Source of the DNA: an uncultured Pantoea sp.
GTDB lineage: Bacteria > Pseudomonadota > Gammaproteobacteria > Enterobacterales > Enterobacteriaceae
Assembly (NCBI GenBank): GCA_913778495.1
Contig: CAJYVD010000030.1
Location: 1-64,000, forward strand
Reading direction: 5' to 3'
DNA length: 64,000 bases
Shown here: positions 1 through 9,857 of the stretch, in pieces
How the letters are laid out: each line of letters opens with the position of its first letter
Numbering within the stretch: position 1 is the stretch's first letter
Position numbers and translations under genes: made by a program
The notes under the pieces: generated by a model
Told to the model about the DNA's origin: nothing
What the model saw: only the letters and a program-made list of their open reading frames with translations
Database searches by the model: none

Positions 1-61
1 AACCAGCCAGCAGAGTTGAACCCAGGATTACCGCGCCCAGTACCAGTTTAGTACGATTCAT
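1..61 (-). CDS. lpp: Major outer membrane (Braun) lipoprotein, 5' part only
   Basis: The first 20 codons read MNRTKLVLGAVILGSTLLAG, which is the lipoprotein signal peptide of Lpp ending just before the lipobox cysteine; the rest lies outside the window. Lpp links the outer membrane to peptidoglycan through its C-terminal lysine. The leader upstream of the start closely resembles the E. coli lpp leader. It lies downstream of pykF on the same strand, as in E. coli. The N-R at residues 2-3, where E. coli has K-A, fits Erwinia/Pantoea-type Lpp. Identification is very secure; the gene is cut by the window edge. Confidence 0.95.
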   Translation of the reverse strand, partial: MNRTKLVLGAVILGSTLLAG

Positions 62-140
62 TATTTATACCCTCTAGATTGAGTTAATCTCCATGTAGCG
101 TTACAAGTATTACACAAAGCTTTTTAAGTTGAGAATAAAT
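62..140 (-). promoter_or_regulatory. lpp promoter and leader
   Basis: Read on the minus strand, the 5' leader is nearly the E. coli lpp leader, with a TAATACT -10 element at 106-112 and an A/T-rich stretch upstream. The -35 hexamer is less distinct (around TTCTCA, 130-135). The Shine-Dalgarno region GAGGG lies about 8 bases before the ATG. This is a strong constitutive promoter in relatives. The rest of the lpp-pykF gap (141-313) is A/T-rich and I see no gene in it. Confidence 0.75.
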
Positions 141-313
141 TTTTGATGAGAACATGCTTAAATTTGATCGTTCGCTCAAAGAAGCAGCGTTTCGCAGGAG
201 ATGATGAAAATATTTAGCGAAAACAGAGAGATTTAATCGGACTAACCTTAATTCCGCCAGATATTGAATAGTTATTTTCGATTGGAAAATTCCTGGTTAT
301 GTATTACGGCAGA

Positions 314-343
314 ATAAAAAAAGGCGCCTTAAAAAGGCGCCTT
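314..343 (-). terminator. Intrinsic terminator of pykF
   Basis: On the minus strand the hairpin AAGGCGCC-loop-GGCGCCTT is followed by a run of U residues (positions 320 down to 316). It lies about 20 bases past the pykF stop codon and separates pykF from lpp. Confidence 0.85.
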
Positions 344-363
344 AAATAAAATTTAAAACCTTA

Positions 364-1776
364 TCAGAGCAGGTGTACCGAGGCTGTATTGGTCGTGCCG
401 CTCGGCACCAGCGCGCCGGAGACCATCACGACAACATCGCCTTTTTGCGCAAATCCGCTTTCCAGCGCCATTTCTTTGCCAATGCGGTAGAAATCGTCAG
501 TTGAAGCGATTTCAGACACCACACGCGTCTCAATACCTTTGCTGAGAATTAACTGGCGCGCCGTAGTGCTGTTCGTGGTCAAGGCCAGAATCGTTGCGTC
601 AGGGAAGTACTTACGCACCGCTTTCGCCGATTTACCGCCTTCGGTCGCAACTACAATCAGAGGGGATTCCAGCTTTTCTGCGGTCTCAACGGCGCCGCGG
701 CATACCGCCTCGGTAATGCGCAGTTTGCGCGAGTCCTGCAGTTCGCCAATGCGCGATTTCATCACGCGGTCGGTGCGCTCGCAGATGGTGGCCATGATGG
801 TCACCGACTCCAGCGGGTATTTCCCTTTGGCACTTTCACCAGACAGCATCACCGCATCGGTACCGTCCAGGATGGCGTTTGCCACGTCGCCCGCTTCCGC
901 GCGGGTAGGGCGCGGGTTTTTGATCATCGAATCCAGCATCTGCGTAGCGGTAATCACCACCTTGCGCGCCTTGTTGCACTTCTTGATCATCATCTTCTGG
1001 GCAAAGATCACTTCTTCAACCGGGATTTCCACGCCGAGATCGCCGCGTGCCACCATAATGCCGTCTGACGCCTCGAGGATCTCGTCGAAGTTGTTCAAGC
1101 CTTCCTGGTTCTCAATTTTAGAGATGATCTGGATGTGCTCGCCGCCGTGGGCTTTCAGGTGTTCACGAATTTCCAGCACGTCAGAACGCTTGCGGATAAA
1201 AGAAGCGGCAACAAAATCGACGCCTTGTTCGCAGCCAAAAATCAGATCGCGCTTGTCTTTTTCTGCCAGCGCCGGCAGTTGAATAGACACGCCTGGCAGG
1301 TTAACGCCTTTGTTTTCCCCGAGATCGCCGTTGTTCAGGACGGTGCACACCACGGTATTTTCCGTGACTTCGGTGACTTGCATACCAATCAGGCCGTCAT
1401 CAACCAGCACGGTGTTTCCGATCTTCAGGTCTTCCGTGAAGCCGGCGTAGGTGACCGCCACGCGTTCGCTGTTGCCAATCACTGACTGGTCGGTGGTGAA
1501 GGTGAAGGTCTGACCTGCTTTCAGCGCTACATCGTTGCCGCCTTCAAGCTTCATCGTGCGGATTTCAGGACCTTTGGTATCCAGCAAAATCGCGGCCTGA
1601 TGACCGGTTTTTTCCATCACGGCACGCATGTTAGCAATGCGCTGACCATGCTCGGCATAGTCACCGTGTGAGAAGTTGAGGCGCATGACGTTCATGCCAG
1701 CCTCAAGCAGTTGAGTCAACATATCTTCCGATTCGGTTTTCGGACCGATGGTGCATACGATTTTGGTCTTTTTCAT
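364..1776 (-). CDS. pykF: Pyruvate kinase I (fructose 1,6-bisphosphate activated)
   Basis: Converts phosphoenolpyruvate and ADP to pyruvate and ATP, the last step of glycolysis, in the cytosol. The protein is 470 residues, the same as E. coli PykF, starting [12 protein letters not shown]. The pyruvate kinase signature [10 protein letters not shown] is near residue 220 with the catalytic lysine and metal-binding glutamate. A reading frame extends 18 codons further upstream, but homology places the start at 1776. It sits alone between a strong promoter with a Cra-type palindrome and a terminator, so it is probably repressed by Cra and relieved by fructose phosphates, as in E. coli. Confidence 0.97.
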   Translation of the reverse strand: MKKTKIVCTIGPKTESEDMLTQLLEAGMNVMRLNFSHGDYAEHGQRIANMRAVMEKTGHQAAILLDTKGPEIRTMKLEGGNDVALKAGQTFTFTTDQSVIGNSERVAVTYAGFTEDLKIGNTVLVDDGLIGMQVTEVTENTVVCTVLNNGDLGENKGVNLPGVSIQLPALAEKDKRDLIFGCEQGVDFVAASFIRKRSDVLEIREHLKAHGGEHIQIISKIENQEGLNNFDEILEASDGIMVARGDLGVEIPVEEVIFAQKMMIKKCNKARKVVITATQMLDSMIKNPRPTRAEAGDVANAILDGTDAVMLSGESAKGKYPLESVTIMATICERTDRVMKSRIGELQDSRKLRITEAVCRGAVETAEKLESPLIVVATEGGKSAKAVRKYFPDATILALTTNSTTARQLILSKGIETRVVSEIASTDDFYRIGKEMALESGFAQKGDVVVMVSGALVPSGTTNTASVHLL

Positions 1777-1988
1777 ATCAGATTGTCTGTAAGTTGTGAT
1801 GAATGATGGAGGTCTGGGTCCGCCGCGCAAGGCAGCGAAATAAAAATGTGTTTAAGTTGGTCAGGGACGTACAGGAGTAAGGATAGGTGACGGAGACAGA
1901 GCGTGCAGAGAAGTTGCGCAGTTCAGAAAGGAACTGATTGGGCAGTGTTGCGCAACTCATTATCGTAGTTTGCTTGGGCACGTTGGCG

Positions 1989-2048
1989 CTGAAACCTTTC
2001 AGGTAAAACAACGGGCCACATTATAATCGGTAAGTATGCGAAAACCAA
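1989..2048 (-). promoter_or_regulatory. pykF sigma-70 promoter with Cra (FruR) operator
   Basis: On the minus strand the -35 TTGGTT (2043-2048), a 17-base spacer and a perfect TATAAT (2020-2025) form a strong promoter. It starts transcription near 2013 and leaves an untranslated leader of about 235 bases. Just downstream, at 1989-2002, is CTGAAACCTTTCAG, an inverted repeat with perfect six-base arms like the Cra consensus. A repressor bound there would block early elongation. E. coli pykF is a known Cra-repressed gene; Cra binding here is inferred. Confidence 0.75.
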
Positions 2049-2121
2049 CATAAAAGCAGGTGACGAAACAGAAGGAGGGCAAATCAGGGCGCGTTGCGCA
2101 ATAAAAGAGAGAGATTCAGAG

Positions 2122-2198
2122 TGGTGCGCTCTAATGGACTCGAACCATCGACCCCCACCATGTCAAGGTGGTGCTCTAACCAACTGAGCTAAGAGCGC
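2122..2198 (-). tRNA. tRNA-Val (anticodon GAC)
   Basis: This is a 77-base gene with encoded CCA. The acceptor stem is GCGCTCT/AGAGCGC, the D-arm contains AGCTCAGTTGGTTAGAGC, and the anticodon stem CCACC/GGTGG encloses the loop TTGACAT with anticodon GAC. The T-arm contains GGTTCGAGTCC. It is identical in sequence to the copy at 2291-2367 and corresponds to the valV/valW locus of E. coli, which also lies beside mdtK. It is the last of three genes in one transcript. Confidence 0.95.
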
Positions 2199-2209
2199 AT
2201 ACAGTAATG

Positions 2210-2286
2210 TGGTGCGTCCGAGTGGACTCGAACCACCGACCCCCACCATGTCAAGGTGGTGCTCTAACCAACTGAGCTACGGACGC
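2210..2286 (-). tRNA. tRNA-Val (anticodon GAC)
   Basis: The middle gene of the tRNA array is 77 bases with encoded CCA. The acceptor stem is GCGTCCG/CGGACGC, like E. coli valV. The anticodon arm is identical to its neighbours (loop TTGACAT, anticodon GAC). It differs from the flanking copies in the acceptor stem and one T-arm position. Confidence 0.95.
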
Positions 2287-2290
2287 ACAT

Positions 2291-2367
2291 TGGTGCGCTC
2301 TAATGGACTCGAACCATCGACCCCCACCATGTCAAGGTGGTGCTCTAACCAACTGAGCTAAGAGCGC
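2291..2367 (-). tRNA. tRNA-Val (anticodon GAC)
   Basis: The promoter-proximal gene of the array is 77 bases with encoded CCA and is identical to the copy at 2122-2198. Only four bases separate it from the middle gene, so all three are processed from one precursor. An exact duplicate on either side of a divergent copy suggests tandem duplication or gene conversion. Confidence 0.95.
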
Positions 2368-2398
2368 AACATGCTGTCAGGGCGACAGCGGGGACGAA

Positions 2399-2426
2399 TA
2401 TTAACGGCAGGTCGCGAGGCTGGCAA
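2399..2426 (-). promoter_or_regulatory. tRNA-Val operon promoter
   Basis: On the minus strand TTGCCA (2421-2426), a 16-base spacer and TTAATA (2399-2404) lie about 30 bases before the first tRNA. The next bases (TTCGTCCCCGC) form a GC-rich discriminator, typical of stringently controlled stable-RNA promoters. Confidence 0.6.
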
Positions 2427-2520
2427 GGGAAAAAATGCATTTCCCTCACGACTGACCAGCAACTGCGCGACAAGCCGGTTTTTTAAGCGTTAAAAAGCAA
2501 AGCTCGCCAGGTTCAGCCAC

Positions 2521-3894
2521 TTAGCGGGCTGCGCGAGCGAGGATGTGCGCAGCGGACTGGCGCTGAATACGGCGAATGCGCCAAATCATCATGATGGCGG
2601 CGGAGGTTAAGCCCACGATAAAGCCGCACCAGAATCCGGCAGGCCCCATTGGCTGCACCACCCAATCGGTCAGGGCCAGTACGTAGCCCACCGGCAAGCC
2701 CAGTACCCAATAGGCGATAAAGGTAATGAAGAAAATGGATCGGGTATCTTTATAACCGCGCAAAATCCCGCTGCCGATCACTTGAATCGAGTCGGAAAAT
2801 TGATATATCGCCGCCAGCAGCATCAGGTGTGCCGCCAGCGCGATGACCGCCGGGTTATCCGTATATAGCGTGGCAATGTGTTCGCGGAAAATCACCGTGA
2901 ACAGCGCGGTCAGCGCCGCCATACTGATGCCGATCCCTTGGCCGGTCCATGCCGCGACGCGCGCCTGCTCCGCCGATCCTTGTCCCAAACGAAAACCTAT
3001 GCGAATGGTTGTTGCCACACCAATGGACAGCGGCAGCACAAACATCAGCGAGCTAAAGTTAAGCGCAATTTGGTGACCGGCTACGTTAACAATGCCCAAT
3101 GGCGAAACCAGCAGCGCTACCACGGCAAACAGCGTGACTTCAAAAAACAGCGCCAGCGCCACGGGCAAGCCCAGCGTGAACAAGCGCAGCAGAATCGCAC
3201 GCGACGGCGCAGACCAGCGCGAAGCCATACGGATATCGCGCATCGCTGGCATATGGTTGAGCCAGTAGCGCATCACGATAAACATCACCCAACAGACCGA
3301 GGCGGTTGCGACGCCGCAGCCGACTCCACCCAGCGCAGGCATGCCAAAGTGGCCATAAATAAACACGTAATTAAGCGGGATGTTAAGCAGTAGCCCAAGA
3401 AAACCGAGCAGCATGGCCGGTTTGGTTTTCGATAGCCCGTCGCATTGGTTGCGCGCCACCTGGAAGAACAGATAACCTGGCGCTCCCCACAGCAGCGCAT
3501 GCAGATAGCCTTCGGCTTTCTCCGCAAGCTGTGGATCGATATCGTGCATGCGATGAATGAAATAGCCTGCATTCCACAGGACAACCATAATCAGCAGCGC
3601 AACGGCAAACGCCAGCCAATATCCCTGGCGAACCTGTTCCGCGATACGCTCGCGGCGTCCTGAACCGTTGAGTTGCGCAACGGTGGGCGTCAATGCCAGC
3701 AGTAAACCGTGACCAAAGAGAATGGCGGGAAGCCAGATAGAGGTGCCGACAGCAACGGCGGCCATATCCGTGGCGCTTACCGCACCGGCCATTACGGTAT
3801 CTACAAAGCCCATCGCTGTCTGCGCTACCTGAGCCAGGATCACGGGAATAGCAAGGGCGAGCAATTGACGCGCTTCTGTAAAATACTTCTGCAC
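2521..3894 (-). CDS. mdtK: Multidrug and toxin efflux protein, MATE family
   Basis: An inner-membrane cation/drug antiporter of the MATE (NorM) family that exports fluoroquinolones and cationic compounds. The 457-residue protein matches E. coli MdtK in length, with twelve predicted membrane segments and conserved stretches such as [18 protein letters not shown] near the N-terminus and [13 protein letters not shown] near residue 390. I place the start at a GTG (3892-3894, read [10 protein letters not shown]), preceded by the ribosome site AGCAGG; it aligns with the E. coli MQKY start. An upstream ATG in frame would add 12 residues with no support from homology. It is divergent from ribE, as in E. 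coli. Confidence 0.95.
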   Translation of the reverse strand: MQKYFTEARQLLALAIPVILAQVAQTAMGFVDTVMAGAVSATDMAAVAVGTSIWLPAILFGHGLLLALTPTVAQLNGSGRRERIAEQVRQGYWLAFAVALLIMVVLWNAGYFIHRMHDIDPQLAEKAEGYLHALLWGAPGYLFFQVARNQCDGLSKTKPAMLLGFLGLLLNIPLNYVFIYGHFGMPALGGVGCGVATASVCWVMFIVMRYWLNHMPAMRDIRMASRWSAPSRAILLRLFTLGLPVALALFFEVTLFAVVALLVSPLGIVNVAGHQIALNFSSLMFVLPLSIGVATTIRIGFRLGQGSAEQARVAAWTGQGIGISMAALTALFTVIFREHIATLYTDNPAVIALAAHLMLLAAIYQFSDSIQVIGSGILRGYKDTRSIFFITFIAYWVLGLPVGYVLALTDWVVQPMGPAGFWCGFIVGLTSAAIMMIWRIRRIQRQSAAHILARAAR

Positions 3895-4100
3895 GTTATA
3901 CCTGCTTATAAGAAATGAAATAAATGTCATGCGGGGAGAGGTCCCCTGGATTGCGCGACATAGTTTAGCGGCAGCCGCGCGTTCCACCAAACGTTGTTCG
4001 CACTTCGTTTCGCCAGATGTGTAAAGTTTGCCCGCCGCCAAATTCAACGCGCCACCTTTGGCTGTGTTAAACTGGGGCAAATGTTGCAGAGGCGTAGAAT

Positions 4101-4757
4101 ATGTTTACTGGAATTGTGCAGGGCACTGCAGAAATTATTGCCATTGAAGAAAAAGAGCTTTTTCGTACGCACACCGTGCGCTTGCCAGAGGAACTTCTTC
4201 CTGGCCTGGCACTGGGCGCCTCGGTGGCGCACAACGGCTGCTGCCTGACCGTAACCGCCGTTGATGGCGATCGCGTAAGCTTTGATTTGATCAAAGAAAC
4301 GCTGCGCATCACCAACCTGGGAGAGCTCAAGGTAGGTGATAAGGTGAATATTGAGCGCGCGGCCAAATTTAGCGATGAAATCGGTGGGCATTTAATGTCC
4401 GGCCATATTATGACCACGGCAGAGATCTGCAAAATCATCCAATCAGAAAATAACCGAGAAATCTGGTTCAAATTACAGGATGTGGCGCAGATTAAATATA
4501 TTCTGCATAAAGGGTTTGTGGGCATTGATGGAATCAGCCTCACGGTTGGTGACGTCACCAAAAGCAAGTTCTGCGTACACCTGATCCCAGAGACGCTTGA
4601 GCGCACCACGCTCGGGGCAAAAAAACTGGGACATAAGGTCAACATTGAAATCGATCCACACACGCAGGCGATCGTTGAAACGGTGGAACGCGTCCTGGCG
4701 CAGCGAGAAGCCGCGCTGGTGGCACAAGCTGTAGCAGAGAGCAGCGATAATCTTTAA
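4101..4757 (+). CDS. ribE: Riboflavin synthase (alpha subunit)
   Basis: Dismutates two molecules of 6,7-dimethyl-8-ribityllumazine to riboflavin, the last step of vitamin B2 synthesis. The 218-residue protein starts [12 protein letters not shown] and has the two lumazine-binding repeats of the family, the second beginning near residue 98 ([10 protein letters not shown]). The motifs NGCCLTV and GIDGISLTV are the paired active-site regions. It is also called ribC in E. coli. It is divergent from mdtK across about 200 bases. I see no FMN riboswitch here, as expected, since in this group that element precedes ribB. Confidence 0.96.
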   Translation: MFTGIVQGTAEIIAIEEKELFRTHTVRLPEELLPGLALGASVAHNGCCLTVTAVDGDRVSFDLIKETLRITNLGELKVGDKVNIERAAKFSDEIGGHLMSGHIMTTAEICKIIQSENNREIWFKLQDVAQIKYILHKGFVGIDGISLTVGDVTKSKFCVHLIPETLERTTLGAKKLGHKVNIEIDPHTQAIVETVERVLAQREAALVAQAVAESSDNL

Positions 4758-4767
4758 ACGCTGTATA

Positions 4768-4791
4768 GACGGGCACCGTGAAGTGCCCGTC
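4768..4791. terminator. Hairpin between convergent ribE and cfa
   Basis: GACGGGCAC and GTGCCCGTC form a nine-base-pair stem with a six-base loop, ten bases after the ribE stop. No strong U-run follows on either strand, so it may act as a weak bidirectional terminator or RNA 3' end protector. Confidence 0.5.
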
Positions 4792-4809
4792 GTCAGCGCA
4801 ACGCGTTCG

Positions 4810-5958
4810 CTAGCGGGCGACGCGTAATCCTCCCTCAACACCGCGACTAAACACCACTTGCCACAGCTGAATGTCCCGCGCGCGAAAAGCGCCGGCGCAG
4901 GCGTGCAGATAATAGGTGAACATGCGTTTAAATCGCTCACCATAGGCTTCCGCCAGCTGCGGCCACGCTTCCTTAAAGCGCGCATGCCAGGCCATCAAGG
5001 TAGTATCATAATCGGCGCCAAAATTGTGCCAGTCTTCCATGATGAAATGCCCCTCGCTGGCGTCGGCAATGTGCCGCACCGAGGGCAGGCACCCGTTGGG
5101 AAAAATGTATTTATCGATCCACGGATCCACGTTCATGTCAGTCACAACCGCGCCAATGGTGTGGAGCAAGAACAGCCCATCAGGCTTCAGATTGCGATCA
5201 ACGACGCGGAAGTAGGTCGCATAGTTCTTGGGGCCAACGTGCTCAAACATGCCCACCGAGACAATGCGATCGAATTGCAAATCAAGATCGCGATAATCCT
5301 GCAGCAAAATGGTCACGTCTAACCCGGCACATCGCTGCTGGGCCATGCGCTGTTGCTCAGCCGAGATGGTCACCCCGTGCACCTTAACGCCGTAGTGGCG
5401 GGCAGCGTATTCAGCTAATCCGCCCCAGCCGCAGCCGATATCAAGCAGCGTCATGCCCGGCTCCAGCTGCAGTTTGCGGCAAATCATATCCAGCTTGGCT
5501 TCTTGCGCTTTTTCCAGCGTAGTCGCGTCTTTCCAGTAACCGCAGGAGTACTGCATGTAAGGATCAAGCATGCGCGTGAACAGGTCGTTGCCCAGATCGT
5601 AGTGCTCTTTCCCGACTATCCACGCGCGTTTTTTAGATTGCAGGTTCATCAGGCGCGCGGCCGCGACGCGCAGCGTGTCCTTAAAATGATGGGGAATGTG
5701 TTTATCAAGACGGTGTTTCACGACGCGATGAAAAAAACCGTCCAGCTGATCGCAATCCCACCAGCCATCCATGTAACTTTCACCCAGGCCAATCGATCCT
5801 TGCTGCAATACGCGTTTGAAGAAATCAGGATGCTTGACGTTGATGTCCCAAGGACGGCTGCCATTCACCCGTATATCCGCGCGCTCAAGTAATTCATTAA
5901 CGATGCGAAACCAGTGGTTTTCTTCAAGGCTCACTTCTTCGATAACTGATGAACTCAT
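4810..5958 (-). CDS. cfa: Cyclopropane-fatty-acyl-phospholipid synthase
   Basis: Adds a methylene group from S-adenosylmethionine across the double bond of unsaturated fatty acyl chains in membrane phospholipids, mainly on entry to stationary phase or in acid. The 382-residue protein is exactly the E. coli length. The SAM-binding motif LLDIGCGWGG is near residue 170, and the family motif MFEHVGPKNY near residue 240. The ribosome site GGAG precedes the ATG by seven bases. It is flanked by convergent ribE and co-directional punC, as in E. coli. Confidence 0.96.
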   Translation of the reverse strand: MSSSVIEEVSLEENHWFRIVNELLERADIRVNGSRPWDINVKHPDFFKRVLQQGSIGLGESYMDGWWDCDQLDGFFHRVVKHRLDKHIPHHFKDTLRVAAARLMNLQSKKRAWIVGKEHYDLGNDLFTRMLDPYMQYSCGYWKDATTLEKAQEAKLDMICRKLQLEPGMTLLDIGCGWGGLAEYAARHYGVKVHGVTISAEQQRMAQQRCAGLDVTILLQDYRDLDLQFDRIVSVGMFEHVGPKNYATYFRVVDRNLKPDGLFLLHTIGAVVTDMNVDPWIDKYIFPNGCLPSVRHIADASEGHFIMEDWHNFGADYDTTLMAWHARFKEAWPQLAEAYGERFKRMFTYYLHACAGAFRARDIQLWQVVFSRGVEGGLRVAR

Positions 5959-6258
5959 AGCGTCTCCATCACTTTTCCGAATTTAATCTGAGGAAAGAAT
6001 AGTCAAGATCCTCATGCCTGAAAGCGAAGCCACGGGCACCCGTGCGCTCCCCGTCTGCCGTGTACAGCGGTATGATTTTTAATCAAATATCCAACGCGCC
6101 ACACCAGGACCTTGCGTGCAGACGCCATCCCAGCGACAGAGTCGCAAAAGTTAAAAAGAGTATCTTATTGAATTGTTACAGAAATGCAGACCCACTGAGT
6201 ATAAGCTCACGTGGGTCAATGTTCAACGCGTGATCGTTAGCAAGCTAATAAGCTTGCT
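5959..6258 (-). promoter_or_regulatory. cfa upstream region / punC 3' region
   Basis: This 300-base gap has no supported gene. Immediately after the punC stop is the perfect hairpin AGCAAGCT-AATA-AGCTTGCT (6239-6258), and it contains the 12-base palindrome TTAGCAAGCTAA at 6237-6248. A second, longer hairpin lies at 6189-6217 (GACCCAC-TGAG-loop-CTCA-C-GTGGGTC). The cfa promoter or promoters must lie in the remaining 230 bases, but I cannot place them with confidence. Confidence 0.5.
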
Positions 6259-7464
6259 TCACTGTTGATCCTGGCAAGGGGTAGAGAAGTGAGCAACATC
6301 ACTTTGTGCGGTGGCGCGGCGCTGCCAGATAAAACCGGCCCACGCCAGTATCACCGTGGCCGCCATAACGAGCGTGGTGTTAAACAGCGCTGCCGTTAAT
6401 CCCGCTGACACCAGCAGGCTCGCCGCAAAGCAGAGTCCCAGCTGCATCAGATTTTGCAAGCCCGCGGCTTTGCCCGTAGCGTGAGGGAACGGTGCTAGCG
6501 CACTGGCGACGACGATCGGATAAATTGCACCGTTGGCCAGCGCCATACCGCAGAACGGCAGCAGCAGCGCCACCAGTGAAGATGCTGAGGTGAGAGCGAC
6601 GGCAAACAGGCTCAACACGCTAACGCTGTAAACCACGAGCAGCCATGGCAGCAACTGCGCGCCGCTGATGCGATTAAGCAGGGCGCGGCACCCAAAGCCA
6701 CCGATCAGGAACGCCACGGTTTGCGGAATGTAGCTCAGGCCGATATCCGCCGGGGTCAAACCTGCTGAAGCGAGGATAAACGGCGAGCCAGTCAGCCAGG
6801 CGAAAAAGCTGGCTGAACACGCCGAATAAATCAGCACGTTTCCACTCCAGACTCGGGTTGCAAGGATCGCCAGCCAGCCAGGTTGCGCGTCTGATTGGGT
6901 CGACACCTGCCGCGCGGGCGCAGCGAGCTTTAGCGTACCCAGCAGCAGCAGCACGGTAATGAGCGTGAGCGCGATAAAAATGCTGCGCCAGTGGAAATGG
7001 CTCATCAGCCACGCGCCCACGAGCGGCGCCAGCGCGGGCGACAGCGCCACCAACGGCATAATGGTGGCAAACACTTTGTTCGCTTGCGCTTTGGCGTAGC
7101 GATCCACCACCAGCGCCTGCCAGCTCACCGCCGCGGCGCAGACGCCAACGGCCTGTACAAAGCGCAGCGCCAGGAGCACTTCCACACGGGTTACCCACAG
7201 CATGCCGAGACAGCCGAGCGCGAAGAGCGACAAGCCCACCAGCAGGATAGGTTTGCGGCCAAAGCGGTCGGACAGCGGACCCCAAATGACCTGGGCGCAG
7301 GCAAAGCCGCCGAGAAACAGGCTGAGGCTGGCGCTGATGGCGCCAGGCGAGGTCGCGAGGTCGTGCTGCATCGCGCCAAAGGCGGGCAGGTACATATCGG
7401 TTGCAAGAAAGCCGAGCATGCTCAGCAGGGCGAGATAGGGAAGAAATCCTTTTGATGACACCAT
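6259..7464 (-). CDS. punC: Purine nucleoside MFS transporter PunC (YdhC)
   Basis: A twelve-helix major facilitator protein of the Bcr/CflA drug-resistance subfamily; E. coli PunC is implicated in adenosine uptake. Conserved stretches include [12 protein letters not shown] in helix 1 and [11 protein letters not shown] in the loop between helices 2 and 3. The start at 7464 ([11 protein letters not shown]) aligns residue for residue with the E. coli start, giving 401 residues. An ATG four codons upstream (7476) and a TTG at 7482 are also in frame; none has a clear ribosome site. It is divergent from its likely regulator punR. The drug-export alternative cannot be excluded from sequence. Confidence 0.85.
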   Translation of the reverse strand: MVSSKGFLPYLALLSMLGFLATDMYLPAFGAMQHDLATSPGAISASLSLFLGGFACAQVIWGPLSDRFGRKPILLVGLSLFALGCLGMLWVTRVEVLLALRFVQAVGVCAAAVSWQALVVDRYAKAQANKVFATIMPLVALSPALAPLVGAWLMSHFHWRSIFIALTLITVLLLLGTLKLAAPARQVSTQSDAQPGWLAILATRVWSGNVLIYSACSASFFAWLTGSPFILASAGLTPADIGLSYIPQTVAFLIGGFGCRALLNRISGAQLLPWLLVVYSVSVLSLFAVALTSASSLVALLLPFCGMALANGAIYPIVVASALAPFPHATGKAAGLQNLMQLGLCFAASLLVSAGLTAALFNTTLVMAATVILAWAGFIWQRRATAQSDVAHFSTPCQDQQ

Positions 7465-7571
7465 TATTATTCTCATGGGCAAAATGAACGCCGGGCAGTG
7501 TAAAAGGGTGCATCCCGTTTTGTGAAACGCTAATATTTGTGCAGTGCTGTGAATTTTTTTGAAGGGAAACT

Positions 7572-8483
7572 ATGTGGTCTGAATACGCCCTTGAAGTCGT
7601 CGATGCGGTTGCGCGAACCGGCAGCTTCAGCGCCGCAGCTCAGGAGTTGCACCGCGTGCCTTCGGCTATCAGTTACACCGTGCGCCAGTTAGAAACCTGG
7701 CTGGCGGTTCCGCTGTTTGAACGCCAGCATCGAGAAGTGATTCTGACGCCAGCGGGTGAGCATTTTGTGCGTGAAGGCCGTGCTGTTATCAAAAAAATGC
7801 TGGCCACGCGGCGGCAGTGCCAGCAGCTCGCCAACGGCTGGCGCGGTCAGCTCAGCATTGCCGTGGACTGCATTGTAAAGCCGCAGCGCACGCGGCAATT
7901 GGTGAGAGATTTCTATCGCCACTTTCCGGATATGGAGCTGATTATCAGCTATGAAGTGTTCAACGGCGTCTGGGATGCGCTGGCCGATGCGCGTGTTGAT
8001 GTGGCGATTGGCGCTACCCAAGCCATCCCGGTGGGAGGACGCTTTGCTTTCCAGGATATGGGCGCCCTGAACTGGCGTTGCGTCGTCAGTCCCCATCACG
8101 CCTTGGCACACAGCGTACAGCCCGACGACGATATACTGCGTGCCTGGCCGTCACTGGTGTTGGAGGATACGTCGCGCGCGCTGCCGCGGCGCATGACGTG
8201 GACCCTTGATAATCAGCGGCGTTTGGTGGTGCCCGACTGGGATACCGGCCTCGACTGCCTGCAGGCCGGATTGTGCGTCGGCATGGTGCCGGGGCATTTG
8301 GCGCGGCCGCTGTTAAACAGCGGTGCGCTGGTGGAGCTGACGCTAGCGCAACCGTTCCCCGATAGCCCGTGCTGCGTCAGTTGGTCGGAGCAGCGCGCCT
8401 CGCCGGCGCTGGCGTGGCTGCTGACCTACCTCGGGGATGCAGAGACGCTAAATCAAGAGTGGCTTAGCGAGTCCGCCGCTTAG
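7572..8483 (+). CDS. punR: LysR-type regulator PunR (YdhB)
   Basis: A 303-residue LysR family activator with the N-terminal winged helix at residues 1-60 ([19 protein letters not shown]) and a C-terminal effector-binding domain. In E. coli the orthologue activates the divergent transporter gene punC; the same divergent pair with a 107-base intergenic region is seen here. The start follows an AAGGG ribosome site. Its last four bases overlap the stop of the convergent purR gene (8480-8483). Confidence 0.9.
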   Translation: MWSEYALEVVDAVARTGSFSAAAQELHRVPSAISYTVRQLETWLAVPLFERQHREVILTPAGEHFVREGRAVIKKMLATRRQCQQLANGWRGQLSIAVDCIVKPQRTRQLVRDFYRHFPDMELIISYEVFNGVWDALADARVDVAIGATQAIPVGGRFAFQDMGALNWRCVVSPHHALAHSVQPDDDILRAWPSLVLEDTSRALPRRMTWTLDNQRRLVVPDWDTGLDCLQAGLCVGMVPGHLARPLLNSGALVELTLAQPFPDSPCCVSWSEQRASPALAWLLTYLGDAETLNQEWLSESAA

Positions 8484-9505
8484 CGGCGGTAATCGCGGAA
8501 GGGCCCGTCCGCCACGGAACGGCGTTCGATCAGCGACGGCTGCACCTCAATAGTTTGCGGCTCCTCACGCTTGCTGGTGATTCTGTCCAACAGCATTTCC
8601 AGCGCTTTCTCACCCAGCTGCGCTTTAGGCTGATGCACCGTAGTCAGAGCGGGCGTGAAGTAGCGCGCGTTGCGCACGTTGTCATAACCAATCACCGAAA
8701 TGTCCTGTGGCACGCGCAAGCCCATTTCATCGGCGGCACAAATTGCGCCCATCGCCATGATGTCGCCGCCGCAGAACACCGCCGTGGGGCGCTGCTTTTG
8801 ATTGAGGATCTGCTGCATCGCTTGATAACCGGACTCGGGTTCAAAGTCGCCTTGCACAATCCATTCGGGACGTACCGTAATGCCCGCTTCGTTCATGGCT
8901 TGTAGAAAGCCCGCGTGACGACCACCGCCGGTGTTGCGTTCCATCTGGCCGGGAATGGCGCCGATATCCCGATGTCCACGTTCGATCAAATAACGGCCCG
9001 CCAGATACCCACCGTGAAACGCGTTGTCCTGCACGGTGTCGGTGAAATCGCCGCGCGAGGCGCCCCAGTCCATGACCACCATGGGAATATTGCGATTCTC
9101 TTCCAGCATTTGCAGCAGATCGTCGGGGTACTCCGAACACATCACCAGCAGCCCATCGACGCGTTTTTGCGCCATCATCGAAAGATAGGCGCGCTGTTTT
9201 TGCAGATCATTATGGGCATTACCCAGAATCAGCGTGTAGCCACGTTCAAAGCAGTGGTTTTCTACCGCTTCAATGATCTCAGCGAAATAGGGCGCCTCGC
9301 TGGACGTGGCAAGCAGCCCCAATGTTTTGGTGTGATTAACCTTGAGGCTACGCGCCACCGCGCTCGGCGAATAGTGAAGCGCCTTGATCGCTTCCCATAC
9401 GGCATTACGCGTCTCTTCCGCGACAAAGCGCGTTTTATTGATGACGTGGGAAACGGTGGTGGTGGAGACACCGGCGCGTTTTGCCACATCTTTAATTGTT
9501 GCCAT
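8480..9505 (-). CDS. purR: Purine repressor PurR
   Basis: A LacI-family repressor that binds hypoxanthine or guanine as co-repressor and shuts down purine and pyrimidine nucleotide synthesis genes. The 341-residue protein matches the family length. The DNA-binding head [25 protein letters not shown] is at the N-terminus with the hinge helix around residues 48-55, followed by the periplasmic-binding-protein-like domain. A PurR box lies upstream, implying autoregulation as in E. coli. E. coli has sodB and ydhP between purR and mepH; they are absent here. Confidence 0.96.
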   Translation of the reverse strand: MATIKDVAKRAGVSTTTVSHVINKTRFVAEETRNAVWEAIKALHYSPSAVARSLKVNHTKTLGLLATSSEAPYFAEIIEAVENHCFERGYTLILGNAHNDLQKQRAYLSMMAQKRVDGLLVMCSEYPDDLLQMLEENRNIPMVVMDWGASRGDFTDTVQDNAFHGGYLAGRYLIERGHRDIGAIPGQMERNTGGGRHAGFLQAMNEAGITVRPEWIVQGDFEPESGYQAMQQILNQKQRPTAVFCGGDIMAMGAICAADEMGLRVPQDISVIGYDNVRNARYFTPALTTVHQPKAQLGEKALEMLLDRITSKREEPQTIEVQPSLIERRSVADGPFRDYRR

Positions 9506-9548
9506 GAAAAGGAACTCCCGGCTTATCGCAACTTGCTGATAAGCATAG

Positions 9549-9564
9549 TGTTAAACGATTGCGT
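9549..9564 (-). promoter_or_regulatory. PurR box upstream of purR
   Basis: On the minus strand the sequence reads ACGCAATCGTTTAACA, matching the PurR consensus ACGCAAACGTTTGCGT in ACGCAA and CGTTT. It lies 44-59 bases before the purR start, fitting autorepression. The right arm is degenerate. Confidence 0.6.
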
Positions 9565-9825
9565 CTGCTAAAGGTTTTATGCCCCAAATGGGGAATGTTT
9601 TCGCCAATAAATAACGGGAAAAAAGGCGTTAGCAGGCGGCAAATACAGCGTGCGCGCTCTGTGTTGCGCAACGAAAGGCGGCGATTCTAGCAAGCTGGCG
9701 CAGCAAAGACGAGATCTTTGCCTGATTCACGGCAAATTTCGCTAAAATCACCGCCTCTTTGCGCCACACAGGCCAGCTAAGGCGAAATAGCCGGTGTAAA
9801 TGGAGTTTTGCAGGGAGAAAAGGAA
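9565..9825. other. Gap between purR and mepH (sodB/ydhP absent)
   Basis: About 260 bases between the purR promoter and the mepH terminator contain no supported gene. In E. coli this interval carries sodB and ydhP. A perfect palindrome GTTGCGCAAC lies at 9663-9672, and the same ten bases recur at 9873-9882. Confidence 0.5.
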
Positions 9826-9857
9826 TAAAAAAGCCGGTGCGGGAGACCGCGACCGGC
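9826..9857 (-). terminator. Intrinsic terminator of mepH
   Basis: On the minus strand, GCCGGT and ACCGGC close a stem that also contains GCGG/CCGC pairs (9833-9857), followed by a run of seven U residues. It lies about 28 bases past the mepH stop. Confidence 0.8.

Noticed and set aside
539-1485. Open frames on the plus strand opposite pykF
   Set aside because: They are antisense shadows of a well-conserved gene, with no ribosome site or domain.
2122-2367. tRNA genes as an integration site with attachment repeats
   Set aside because: The repeated sequence is the tRNA array itself; neighbouring genes are conserved core genes and no integrase is present.
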